A stretch of DNA of 64,000 nt, taken from contig JBEMAQ010000014.1 in the NCBI GenBank assembly GCA_040274725.1, positions 34,184 to 98,183 of the forward strand, written 5' to 3'. The stretch comes from Solibacillus sp040274725 (GTDB taxonomy: Bacteria; Bacillota; Bacilli; Bacillales_A; Planococcaceae). The notes under the pieces are model-generated. The model searched no databases, was not told where the DNA came from, and saw nothing but the letters and a program-made list of their open reading frames with translations. The first letter of the stretch is position 1. Every line of letters starts with the position of its first letter. Position numbers and translations under genes: made by a program. This document shows, one piece after another, positions 1-7,667 of this stretch.

Positions 1-356
1 GCAAAGCCAATAATATGCAGCGGATGCTGTGAGTGAAGTGGCTGACTACGCGCAAACTCCAGCGCCTGTCCAAGCCACGTTTTTTGTTTTAATGCCTCTA
101 CAATACGTGCTGTTGTTTTTTGCTGCTCTGCTTGTCGTATCTCAAGAAAACGGTGCGCAAGCAAATGCCCTGTCATAATTGGAATTTGCGGCGCCACTGC
201 TAAATGCTTACCAAGCACTTTACTAACAAATAAAAAGCTCCGTTTCTTATTAATACGCATCGCCATATCAAATAACAGCTCTGGCTCAAAATCGTATGGA
301 TTTTCCGTCACCTTAACCTCTGTCACAAGCTTGTTTAACACATTGTATGTCTTCAT
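1..356 (-). CDS. Ter-operon phosphoribosyltransferase, N-terminal part (cut by window edge)
   Basis: The translation begins MKTYNVLNKLVTEV and continues open to the window edge, so about 118 residues are visible. The early segments ENPYDFEPELLF, RINKKRSFLFVSKVLGKH and PIMTGHLLAH match my memory of the PRTase_2/TRSP phosphoribosyltransferases encoded in tellurite-resistance-type operons, thought to help build a nucleoside-like metabolite. Its ATG overlaps the TGA of the upstream lyase by four bases (ATGA), so the two are translationally coupled. The catalytic PRPP loop lies outside the window. The family assignment is from recall and operon context. Confidence 0.75.
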   Translation of the reverse strand, partial: MKTYNVLNKLVTEVKVTENPYDFEPELLFDMAMRINKKRSFLFVSKVLGKHLAVAPQIPIMTGHLLAHRFLEIRQAEQQKTTARIVEALKQKTWLGQALEFARSQPLHSQHPLHIIGF

Positions 357-1462
357 CGTACTACCTGCCTTTGCAATAACTCCGTATACTGACACCCTGG
401 CATTAATACACCAAATGCCTCCGCTCGTAGTAAAGTCCGTTCGGCCCATAAGGCATGCGGCTTCATCTCATTCATTTTGTTGCCATAGTCACTTTTTTGG
501 ACGCCGACCTGTTCCCGAAGCTGGCAAATTTTTTGCGCATCCATATAATTCTCATGCGACACCGCATAAACAGCCTGTACCGCCTCAATATGTGTCGGAT
601 GAATAATTGTTTTACCAGTAAAGCCATTCAAGCAATCTAGCTCTGTCTCACGCAATAAGCCTTGTAATGCCGTATCAGCTAGATCGCCCGCTTGTCCAAA
701 ATATTCCCAAACAGGTCCTGATAACACAAAATGCGGCTCCGCGCGTAAAAATACATTTAAAATATCCGTCAGACAATCGCGTACGGTCTGCAGATCATAA
801 ACTGTATGGTGAATCGAGCGGCGTACACCAATCAAGCCACTAAAATCTGTCGTACCGATGCGTACATTTAATATATAGTCATAAAATTCCTGCAAAAGCT
901 CACGCACTGCAAGTAAATGTGCGGGACGATTTTCCTTTAAAAAAATTTCGGACGACTCTAAAATTGGCATTGCATACAATGTATAGCCCGCCTCATTTTG
1001 CGCAGCAATTTGTTCCAAAAGAGCGCGGCCATTAGAATGCGTAAACTTTGGTAGCACATACCCTGTCAATATATGCTGTCCTTCACCTAACAGCGCAATG
1101 ACCTGCTTTAACTGCAATGCATGGCGTACACGCACAAATAATAACGGTAAATAATCTACAGCAAGCACACCTGAATCAATCGCGTCCTGCAACGTTTCGA
1201 TGGTTACTTTTAATTGCCATAAGCCCGCATCTACTTCATGATCTCCAAGTGCATCTTCCAAATCTAAAACAATTGTCGTCAACGATGGATGCTTCCGCGT
1301 AATAATTTCTCGTGCAATCTTCTCTCGCGTCGCTGGCATATAAAGTGCCGCGCCAACGCAATAACGAAGCTGTTTTTTCTCCGTATATTTTGTAAAAGGA
1401 CTAGGCTCTTTGTAAAAATAAGCGTCTCCTCCACTTTGAACTTCCCTATCAAAAAATCGCAT
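353..1462 (-). CDS. HpcH/HpaI (citrate-lyase-like) C-C bond lyase of the Ter biosynthetic module
   Basis: This 369-residue protein has the TIM-barrel citrate-lyase-beta pattern: AALYMPATR near the start, TTIVLDLEDALGDHEV (acidic metal and substrate region), RVRHALQL, LTGYVLPKF, and GKTIIHPTHIEAV near the end. Members of this branch occur with TerD, ATP-grasp and phosphoribosyltransferase genes in the Ter stress module and are predicted to cleave or form a C-C bond in a small metabolite. I start it at ATG 1462, which has GGGGGTG just upstream; the longer reading frame would begin inside a terminator-like hairpin. It is coupled to the next gene through ATGA. The substrate is unknown. Confidence 0.85.
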   Translation of the reverse strand: MRFFDREVQSGGDAYFYKEPSPFTKYTEKKQLRYCVGAALYMPATREKIAREIITRKHPSLTTIVLDLEDALGDHEVDAGLWQLKVTIETLQDAIDSGVLAVDYLPLLFVRVRHALQLKQVIALLGEGQHILTGYVLPKFTHSNGRALLEQIAAQNEAGYTLYAMPILESSEIFLKENRPAHLLAVRELLQEFYDYILNVRIGTTDFSGLIGVRRSIHHTVYDLQTVRDCLTDILNVFLRAEPHFVLSGPVWEYFGQAGDLADTALQGLLRETELDCLNGFTGKTIIHPTHIEAVQAVYAVSHENYMDAQKICQLREQVGVQKSDYGNKMNEMKPHALWAERTLLRAEAFGVLMPGCQYTELLQRQVVR

Positions 1463-1482
1463 ATCGCACCCCCGCAATCCAG

Positions 1483-1517
1483 TTAAAAAAAGGGAAAGAC
1501 AAATAATTTGCCTTCCC
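1483..1517 (-). terminator. Terminator-like hairpin between terD-3 and the lyase
   Basis: On the minus strand GGGAAGGCAAA pairs, with one bulge, with TTTGTCTTTCCC and is followed by seven T. It sits just before the lyase ribosome site, so it may act as a partial terminator that lowers expression of the downstream biosynthetic genes. Confidence 0.5.
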
Positions 1518-1601
1518 ATTTATTTAATCTATTCATATAATGATCGCTTTTTAATTTCTATCTGGTGAATCTGAGCAATCGCCTAAATTAAAATAAAACC
1601 G

Positions 1602-2180
1602 TTATACACTCAAGCCATATGCATTTACAAGCGCTCCTAAGCCACCTTGGTAGCCTGAACCAACCGCATTGAATTTCCAATCATTGCCGTGGCGGTATAG
1701 TTCACAAAATACAACCGCTGTTTCGATTGAGAAATCTTCCCCTAAATCAAAGCGTAAAATTTCTGAGCCTAAATCTTCATCTACTAAGCGCACAAAAGCA
1801 TTCGTTACTTGTCCGAAGTTTTGGCGACGCGTTTCTGCATCGTGAATCGTTACGGTAATCGCAACACGATGTACATCAGCAGATACTTTGTTTAGATGAA
1901 CTTTGATTTGCTCATCATCCCCGTCACCCTCACCTGTACGATTATCGCCCGTATGCTCAATCGAACCGTCCTGGCTTACTAAGTTATTATAAAAAATGAA
2001 ATCTGAATCCTGACGGCATTTGCCCTGCTCATTTAATAAAAACGCCGAAGCATCTAAATCAAACTCAGCACCGCCATCAAAATTTTTCACGTCCCAGCCT
2101 AAGCCGACAATAATATTTTTCAGCGCTGGATTGTCCTTTGTTAAATCAATGCGTTGACCTTTACTTAACTGAATTGCCAC
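1602..2180 (-). CDS. TerD-family Ca-binding stress protein (third copy)
   Basis: This is a 192-residue single-domain TerD protein. It opens MAIQLSKGQRIDLTKDNP, carries FDLDASAFLL and the acidic calcium-binding GDNRTGEGDGDDE, and closes with ELYRHGNDWKFNAVGSGYQGG. TerD proteins bind calcium and work in stress and tellurite/oxidant tolerance, probably with membrane TerC/TelA partners that are not in this window. It starts at GTG 2180 with AGGGGG upstream. It resembles B. subtilis YceD/YceE; which paralogue it matches cannot be settled by eye. Confidence 0.93.
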   Translation of the reverse strand: MAIQLSKGQRIDLTKDNPALKNIIVGLGWDVKNFDGGAEFDLDASAFLLNEQGKCRQDSDFIFYNNLVSQDGSIEHTGDNRTGEGDGDDEQIKVHLNKVSADVHRVAITVTIHDAETRRQNFGQVTNAFVRLVDEDLGSEILRFDLGEDFSIETAVVFCELYRHGNDWKFNAVGSGYQGGLGALVNAYGLSV

Positions 2181-2221
2181 AAAAATTCCCCCTAAGTAAG
2201 TATTCTATTTTATGATAGTGG

Positions 2222-2252
2222 AAATCCCCCACTTGTATGAGTGGGGGATTTA
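2222..2252. terminator. Perfect 12-bp hairpin between terD copies 2 and 3
   Basis: AAATCCCCCACT and AGTGGGGGATTT flank a six-base loop. Neither side has a good T-run, so it is more likely an attenuator or RNA-stability element inside the operon than a full terminator. Confidence 0.45.
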
Positions 2253-2257
2253 TCAAC

Positions 2258-2833
2258 TTAACCTACTTGTAAACCAAAGTCATTACATAATGCAGCTAAG
2301 CCACCTTGGTAGCCTGAGCCAATCGCTGCGAATTTCCACTCGCCGCCATGACGGTACAGCTCACCTACAACTAATGCTGTTTCGATTGAGAAATCCTCAC
2401 CTAAATCATAGCGAATTAACTCATTTGCTCCGTCAAATACGCGAATATAAGCATTTGATACCATCCCGAAGTTTTGACCGCGACCTTCTGCGTCATGAAT
2501 CGTTACCGTAAATGTGATTTTTTCGATGTTTGCCGGTACAGCCGCTAAATCCACGTGTACAACCTCATCATCGCCTTCACCAACACCTGTTAAGTTATCG
2601 CCTGAGTGGACGACTGAGCCATTGCCGCCTGTTGTATTATTGTAAAATACGAAGCCCTCTGGACCTGTTACTTTGCCAGTCGCCTCTAATAAAAAGATTG
2701 ACGCATCTAAATCGAAGTCATTGCCGCCATCATATTTATTCGTATCCCAACCTAAACCTACACTTACCTTTGTTAACCCTGGATTGGATTTTGTTAAATC
2801 AACTTTTTGACCTTTTGATAATGAAACTACCAT
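2258..2833 (-). CDS. terD: TerD-family Ca-binding stress protein (second copy)
   Basis: This 191-residue TerD protein starts MVVSLSKGQKVDLTKSNP and has FDLDASIFLL, GDNLTGVGEGDDE and GELYRHGGEWKFAAIGSGYQGG, the full set of TerD calcium-ligand and C-terminal motifs. The chosen ATG at 2833 has AGGAGA at good spacing; a TTG two codons earlier lies too close. It is the closest of the three copies to canonical TerD and is flanked on both sides by paralogues, which points to tandem duplication. Confidence 0.95.
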   Translation of the reverse strand: MVVSLSKGQKVDLTKSNPGLTKVSVGLGWDTNKYDGGNDFDLDASIFLLEATGKVTGPEGFVFYNNTTGGNGSVVHSGDNLTGVGEGDDEVVHVDLAAVPANIEKITFTVTIHDAEGRGQNFGMVSNAYIRVFDGANELIRYDLGEDFSIETALVVGELYRHGGEWKFAAIGSGYQGGLAALCNDFGLQVG

Positions 2834-2855
2834 GTGCAAATCTCTCCTTTTGTTA

Positions 2856-3473
2856 TCATGTATATTGTTTTACGACTTCACCAATTGAATTGTCCTGCGT
2901 GCCTGTTCCAATTGCCGCGAACTTCCATTCATTACCGTGACGATAAATTTCGCCAGTAATAAGCGTGCGCTGATCGGCGTAATTATCAGTTAAACTATAT
3001 TTAAGAAGCTCTTGACGCGTCGTGTTATCCACAATACGAATGAAGGCATTTTGAATCATACCGAAATGCTGATTACGGTTTGCCGCATCATAAATATTTA
3101 CAACAAAGATTAAGCGATTGTACTCAGCAGGAATCGACTTTAGCTTGACGATAATTTGCTCATCATCGCCCTCGCCGGCACCGGTTAAGTTATCGCCTGC
3201 ATGGGCAACAGCGCCATTTAATACGTTTAAGTTCCCGAAATACACAACGTCCTCTCTTGAGGCTAAACGGTCATTCTTCAGTAAAATAACTGAGGCATCA
3301 CAGTCAACATTAGCGGCTTTACTACTGCCTCCACCAAATAACCCACCTAAAAATCCGCCGCCCGATTTAGGCTGCTCCACTGGGTCCCAACCTAAACCAA
3401 TCAATAGCTCATTTAAGCCTGCATTACCTTTCGTTAAATCAATACGTTGACCCTTTTGTAAATTAATAGACAC
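2856..3473 (-). CDS. TerD-family protein with a glycine-rich insertion (first copy)
   Basis: This 205-residue paralogue keeps the TerD frame (LQKGQRIDLTKGNAGL, VDCDASVILL, GDNLTGAGEGDDE, GEIYRHGNEWKFAAIGTG). Between beta strands at about residues 35-52 it carries an extra loop rich in Gly and Phe (GGGFLGGLFGGGSSK). The insertion is reminiscent of B. subtilis YceC. It begins at GTG 3473 with AGGAGG upstream. It is first of the three TerD genes and lies 127 bp after yceG, so a separate promoter is possible. Confidence 0.93.
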   Translation of the reverse strand: MSINLQKGQRIDLTKGNAGLNELLIGLGWDPVEQPKSGGGFLGGLFGGGSSKAANVDCDASVILLKNDRLASREDVVYFGNLNVLNGAVAHAGDNLTGAGEGDDEQIIVKLKSIPAEYNRLIFVVNIYDAANRNQHFGMIQNAFIRIVDNTTRQELLKYSLTDNYADQRTLITGEIYRHGNEWKFAAIGTGTQDNSIGEVVKQYT

Positions 3474-3599
3474 AAGTATCTTCCTCCTGACAAAGTAAAA
3501 CGCCTCTAACTAAACAAAACTAACCATTTTTTGGTATAAATACCACTGTAAGGACATTTTATAATGAATTAATTATTTATTGCAAATTTAAGGTGCTGA

Positions 3600-5231
3600 C
3601 TATTTTAATTTTTTAGAAATTTTTCTGAATACTGATTTCAAATCCAACTTTCGCTCTTGTTCCTTCTCCTGCTTCACATGCAAAAGATCAGCTAATGTTT
3701 CATTAAAGCTAATTTTTTCTAGTCGATGTGTATTCAGTAATTGCCCTGTGATGAAATGCTCAATGCTAAGCGAACCACCTGGACTGTAAATAATCACATC
3801 AAAGCCAAGCATGCTCAAAAAGAGTAGCAGTACCGCATCCTGGCGCTGCATTTGTCCACTCGCCTCTTCCTTGAAAATAAGCACTGTCGGATTCGTATAG
3901 CTATAGTCAAATTGCTGATACAGACGGAAAATCTCCTCTGGTACAAGCATAAGCTGGCCAAATAAATATTGCTGATGCTCTTGCTTTGACTGCTGCGCGG
4001 TCGGCAAAATAAAATCACTATCAATCAAACGAATCATCGTCCGTGCCACATTGCGCTGTGCACCAAGCGGCATATTTTTGCATGGCCAAATGGCGAGCTG
4101 TAGCATCTTCTCTACATCTAGTCGGCCATTCGTTCTCGCATCACGCATATGAAATTGCATATTGCTTTTTTGTAACGGCAACAGCGGGAATGTCGTCGCC
4201 GTGTATGTCATTTCCTGCTCATAAATGCGACGGATTTTTTGCGCATAATCAAGTTGATTAAAAGGCACGCCCTCCACCTTCGCAAATAGCACCGGCAAAT
4301 ACACAACACCTTCCTCATCCGTAAAGCCCTCACGTAAATAAACTTGCGCATCATGCAAAATAAATAGCTCATCATATGTCGTATTTAATATACGTGTGCG
4401 CGTTTCATACTCAGCGTATTTCCATGGGTAATTGAGTGCCGAATGATTGTAGAGCTGCTCGGTCACCTGCTCAGATGCACGCGATGTAATCGTCTGCACA
4501 TGAATCGGCTTATCAAACGGGAAATCAAACAGCTCCGTCGTTTGTGCTAAGCGCTCTGTTGGTATGTCCGTAATGCCGTATTTCTGAAAAATATCTGTCC
4601 CGTCCGGTTCAAAAATGACAACATCACAGCCAAATAAGTATAAAAAATATAAAAAATAAACTTCACTTTCTTTTGCTGGACCATACCATAATACCCGCGG
4701 CACCTGCATTTCAAACGGTGTAGCCTTTAACCACTGCGGGAAAAAATGATCCGACCATTTCACAAAATCTAAAAAAATACGCTGCAATTGATTACTCATT
4801 AAACGCGGGTAGCGTATTTGTAAAAACTCTAGCCATGTACGAAGCGTTTGAATGAAATGGTCGCGGTACGGTGTATTCATGAGCGGTAATAGCTGCTTGC
4901 CTGCAAAAAATGCCATAAAGCGATTGAGTGAAATCGGATTTTCTCGGTGTAGCTGTAAGATATTAACGATTTCTGTACGCTTTTGTGGATCAATGACTTT
5001 TGGCAAATTATGAAACAGTAACGTCCAGTCCACACCTTTACCAATAAGGGTATAAAGATATTCCTGCATCTCGTATTCACTATCATCAATGCCTAGTATT
5101 TGCTTTGCGACACGTGTGTATGTTAGTTCCGTTCCATTCTGCAAATAAATTGGACGAGCATGTAGCCGCGTACTAATAATTTCTTCCCACGATCTCATAT
5201 CACGCTCTAAATTATGTGGCACTAATTTCAT
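3600..5231 (-). CDS. yceG: YceG-like component of the Ter biosynthetic module
   Basis: This is a 543-residue soluble protein matching B. subtilis YceG in length and context (YceG_bac family, a putative component of a biosynthetic module). Visible landmarks are two similar halves, each with a strand-rich piece near an aspartate/proline segment: VYFLYFLYLFGCDVVIFEPDG in the first half and LLFLSMLGFDVIIYSPGG in the second, suggesting internal duplication of a Rossmann-like unit. The C-terminus is lysine-rich. It appears to be the first gene of the operon, with GGAGTGATGGAG just before the start. Its biochemical role is unknown. Confidence 0.8.
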   Translation of the reverse strand: MKLVPHNLERDMRSWEEIISTRLHARPIYLQNGTELTYTRVAKQILGIDDSEYEMQEYLYTLIGKGVDWTLLFHNLPKVIDPQKRTEIVNILQLHRENPISLNRFMAFFAGKQLLPLMNTPYRDHFIQTLRTWLEFLQIRYPRLMSNQLQRIFLDFVKWSDHFFPQWLKATPFEMQVPRVLWYGPAKESEVYFLYFLYLFGCDVVIFEPDGTDIFQKYGITDIPTERLAQTTELFDFPFDKPIHVQTITSRASEQVTEQLYNHSALNYPWKYAEYETRTRILNTTYDELFILHDAQVYLREGFTDEEGVVYLPVLFAKVEGVPFNQLDYAQKIRRIYEQEMTYTATTFPLLPLQKSNMQFHMRDARTNGRLDVEKMLQLAIWPCKNMPLGAQRNVARTMIRLIDSDFILPTAQQSKQEHQQYLFGQLMLVPEEIFRLYQQFDYSYTNPTVLIFKEEASGQMQRQDAVLLLFLSMLGFDVIIYSPGGSLSIEHFITGQLLNTHRLEKISFNETLADLLHVKQEKEQERKLDLKSVFRKISKKLK

Positions 5232-5416
5232 AACTCCATCACTCCAATTCGTTCTACATTGGACTCTCTATTATGTACGTTTCACATAGGGAATCAGTTT
5301 CATTTTTTACACAATTTCCTCTCAGTTTTCTACACTATTTTTTTATATTCCCCTAAATTGCACAATCTAATGAATTATTTGCAATGTGTTATCGACTATT
5401 TTCTTGATAAAAATGT

Positions 5417-5455
5417 GAAAAAAACGCCGATTCAAGCGTTCGAATCGACGTTTAT
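5417..5455 (-). terminator. Intrinsic terminator
   Basis: On the minus strand AACGTCGATTC pairs with GAATCGGCGTT (one G-U) and is followed by six to seven T, directly after the TAA of the membrane protein gene. Confidence 0.8.
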
Positions 5456-6202
5456 TTATTCTAGTACAACCAATTTCCCTTTATGATCCTTTGCATTAAG
5501 CACTACCTCTTCACCTTGCCACTTAACAATCGCCGTTTCCTTTGCATACGCCTCGTCCATATAAACAAAAAATCGATTGTGCCACTCAGCTGATACAACC
5601 TCGCCGCGCTTAGCCTCAACTAATGGCTCTAAACCATAACCCCCTTGCTCATAACGATAAAACGCAAGTGCTGGCCGTTCGTCAATCGTCACCGCAAATA
5701 CGGTCCATTCCCCGTCAATCCACTCCCCCTTCTTTTCGACAGAGGGCAACTGTTGCTCTAACGAATAGGACTGATAGCTTGTCGTAATTGTTTGCCAAAG
5801 ACCGTCTTGCATTGGATACTCACCCTTCGTCCAGTACGACGTTTGTGCTACATCCCCATCTTCTCCCACACGTAACATTACTCCCGCTAGCGTTGTATCC
5901 TTGCGGTGAACTGAAAATTCCCCCACCTGGTATCCTGGCTCATACACTTCCGGCTCAATAATAAACTGCTGCTGCGGATACGTTTCCTCCAAATACACTA
6001 GTAATTGCTCGTAGCGCTTTTCATGCGTCACTTCGCGGTATGTAGGATAGTACAAATACCAACCTATATAAACTACAATAACAACACCTGTCACAATCCA
6101 CGCCCACTTTTCACGTTTACGTAGCAAAAACCAGCTCACGCAAATAAGTACGAATGCTCCAAAGGCAAGGAGCAGAAAGAGTATATTTTCAGCAGGGCTC
6201 AT
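5456..6202 (-). CDS. Two-TM membrane protein with extracytoplasmic domain, unknown function
   Basis: The 248-residue product has two hydrophobic helices at about residues 6-27 and 35-51 separated by a short basic loop (RKREK), followed by a roughly 195-residue hydrophilic domain rich in aromatic residues and Glu. By the positive-inside rule the large domain is outside the membrane. I see no catalytic motif and do not recognise the family. ATG 6202 is preferred over the upstream GTG because GGAAG lies eight bases before it. It is a single-gene unit with its own terminator. Confidence 0.75.
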   Translation of the reverse strand: MSPAENILFLLLAFGAFVLICVSWFLLRKREKWAWIVTGVVIVVYIGWYLYYPTYREVTHEKRYEQLLVYLEETYPQQQFIIEPEVYEPGYQVGEFSVHRKDTTLAGVMLRVGEDGDVAQTSYWTKGEYPMQDGLWQTITTSYQSYSLEQQLPSVEKKGEWIDGEWTVFAVTIDERPALAFYRYEQGGYGLEPLVEAKRGEVVSAEWHNRFFVYMDEAYAKETAIVKWQGEEVVLNAKDHKGKLVVLE

Positions 6203-6231
6203 ACAGGACACTTCCTTTCACGTAGCCATTC

Positions 6232-6260
6232 AAAAAGCATGCAGGAATTTCCTGCATGCT
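6232..6260 (-). terminator. Intrinsic terminator
   Basis: AGCATGCAGGA and TCCTGCATGCT form a perfect 11-bp stem; on the minus strand it is followed by TTTTT, after the dehydrogenase gene. Confidence 0.85.
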
Positions 6261-6265
6261 CCCCA

Positions 6266-7438
6266 TCACCACTTCACAATCATTGCTGAACGATGTGAAA
6301 TTTCCTTAATATCAATATGACGCTTCGCCATTTCCTTGATAAACTCGCGTCCTGGTACAACCGTTTCCGGTGCAAATACGCCGCGCTCTACAATCGTGCC
6401 GCGCCCAATCATTTGAGCCACGACCGAAATTGTACTCGCTGTTGCACGCGCCATTGCGGTAATATTTTGCTCTATGTCTTTGCGCACAATCATTTCATAT
6501 TCATACGTAATGTGTTCCTCGGACTTTTCACCCGTTACAATCGCACGCAGTAGCACCGCATCTACCTTTTTACCAAGGTCCAGCTTTTTCTTCAGCACTT
6601 CACGTGTCACCTCGCGCACATTTACCTCATGCCCGCTTGCTTCTACTATATTTGTCTTATCAAGGAAGCCAAGGTCCGCAAGTAGCTTAAATTTCTCTGC
6701 ATGCCCCTTGTAGCGAATCGTTTTGTACTCCAGTGTTTTTACATTTGGGAATGTTTTATATAGCGTCGAAGTACCACCTGATGTATAAAATGCTTCTAAT
6801 ACACCAAACTCATCAAAATAAATCGGCTCAATGCCTGACAGTGACGGTACCTCGATTAACTTGCCCTTCTCGATAATCTTTGACGGCTCTGTATAATGAT
6901 CAAATACCCCGTCAAGTGAGAACACGCGCGTATAATGCAGCGGTGGCTTTGGCTCAGTTGGAATACCGCCAACAAATAATTTAATCGACTCCACCTCATC
7001 AAGCTTTGTTGCACCATAGCCTGTCAAAATATTAATCATCCCTGGTGCCACACCTAAATCCGGTACAATCGTTACACCCTTCGCCTTTGCCGCATCATGC
7101 AAGGCAAGTACATTTTCTGTCGCACCACCAATATGGCCACCTAAATCGACAGCGTGTACCCCCGCTTCAATCGCTGCTTTTACGACGCGCTCATTGTACG
7201 AATAAAATAAGGCATTGACCGCGACATCCCCCTGTGCAATGACCTCACGTAGGCTATCATCACATTCTGCATGTAGCTCCACTACTTCAATTTTTGATGT
7301 CGCAAGCGTATCAACAAACGCCTGTGCCATACTTACATTCATATCTGCTAAAATAACTTTTGCTACATCCTCACTCATCAATAAATCACGTGCAACCTCT
7401 TTCCCCATTAAACCTGCACCTAACACAACTACTTTCAT
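6266..7438 (-). CDS. Saccharopine dehydrogenase family oxidoreductase
   Basis: This 390-residue protein begins with a Rossmann NAD(P) motif, VVVLGAGLMGKEVARDL, and has VDLGGHIGG, VPDLGVAPGMINILTGYGA and GIPTEPKPPL, typical of saccharopine-dehydrogenase-like enzymes. The family acts on saccharopine or related carboxy-amino acids in lysine metabolism. The next upstream gene is an ALDH7-like dehydrogenase, so the pair fits oxidation of lysine-derived aminoadipate semialdehyde; that link is inference. Start ATG 7438 follows AAGGGGATG. The two genes are separated by 230 bp, so co-transcription is not certain. Confidence 0.88.
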   Translation of the reverse strand: MKVVVLGAGLMGKEVARDLLMSEDVAKVILADMNVSMAQAFVDTLATSKIEVVELHAECDDSLREVIAQGDVAVNALFYSYNERVVKAAIEAGVHAVDLGGHIGGATENVLALHDAAKAKGVTIVPDLGVAPGMINILTGYGATKLDEVESIKLFVGGIPTEPKPPLHYTRVFSLDGVFDHYTEPSKIIEKGKLIEVPSLSGIEPIYFDEFGVLEAFYTSGGTSTLYKTFPNVKTLEYKTIRYKGHAEKFKLLADLGFLDKTNIVEASGHEVNVREVTREVLKKKLDLGKKVDAVLLRAIVTGEKSEEHITYEYEMIVRKDIEQNITAMARATASTISVVAQMIGRGTIVERGVFAPETVVPGREFIKEMAKRHIDIKEISHRSAMIVKW

Positions 7439-7667
7439 ATGAACATCCCCTTTGCTCTATCAATTGCGCCTCGGCGTAATTGGTCCAGATTTTTTTCGAG
7501 TTTACTCGAAAACCTCCTTTAAAAAATCTGTGATATCCGCCGGAAGCTTATTTTCATTCAGCAAGTTTCCCATCACTTGTTGAAAAAGCTAAACTAATAT
7601 TCATTACTTTTATTAAATAAAAACAAATTTTGCTGAAAGAAAATAAAATTCGTTTGTTAACTTATGA
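7439..7667. repeat. Structured intergenic stretch, possible dispersed repeat
   Basis: No ORF is credible here. The segment has nested pairing: CAGATTTTTT near 7486 with AAAAAATCTG near 7531, an inner CGAG-TTTA-CTCG stem, and a GC-rich pair GCGCC/GGCGT at about 7466-7477. It resembles intergenic palindromic repeats I recall from Lysinibacillus-type genomes; only one copy is in the window. Confidence 0.35.
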
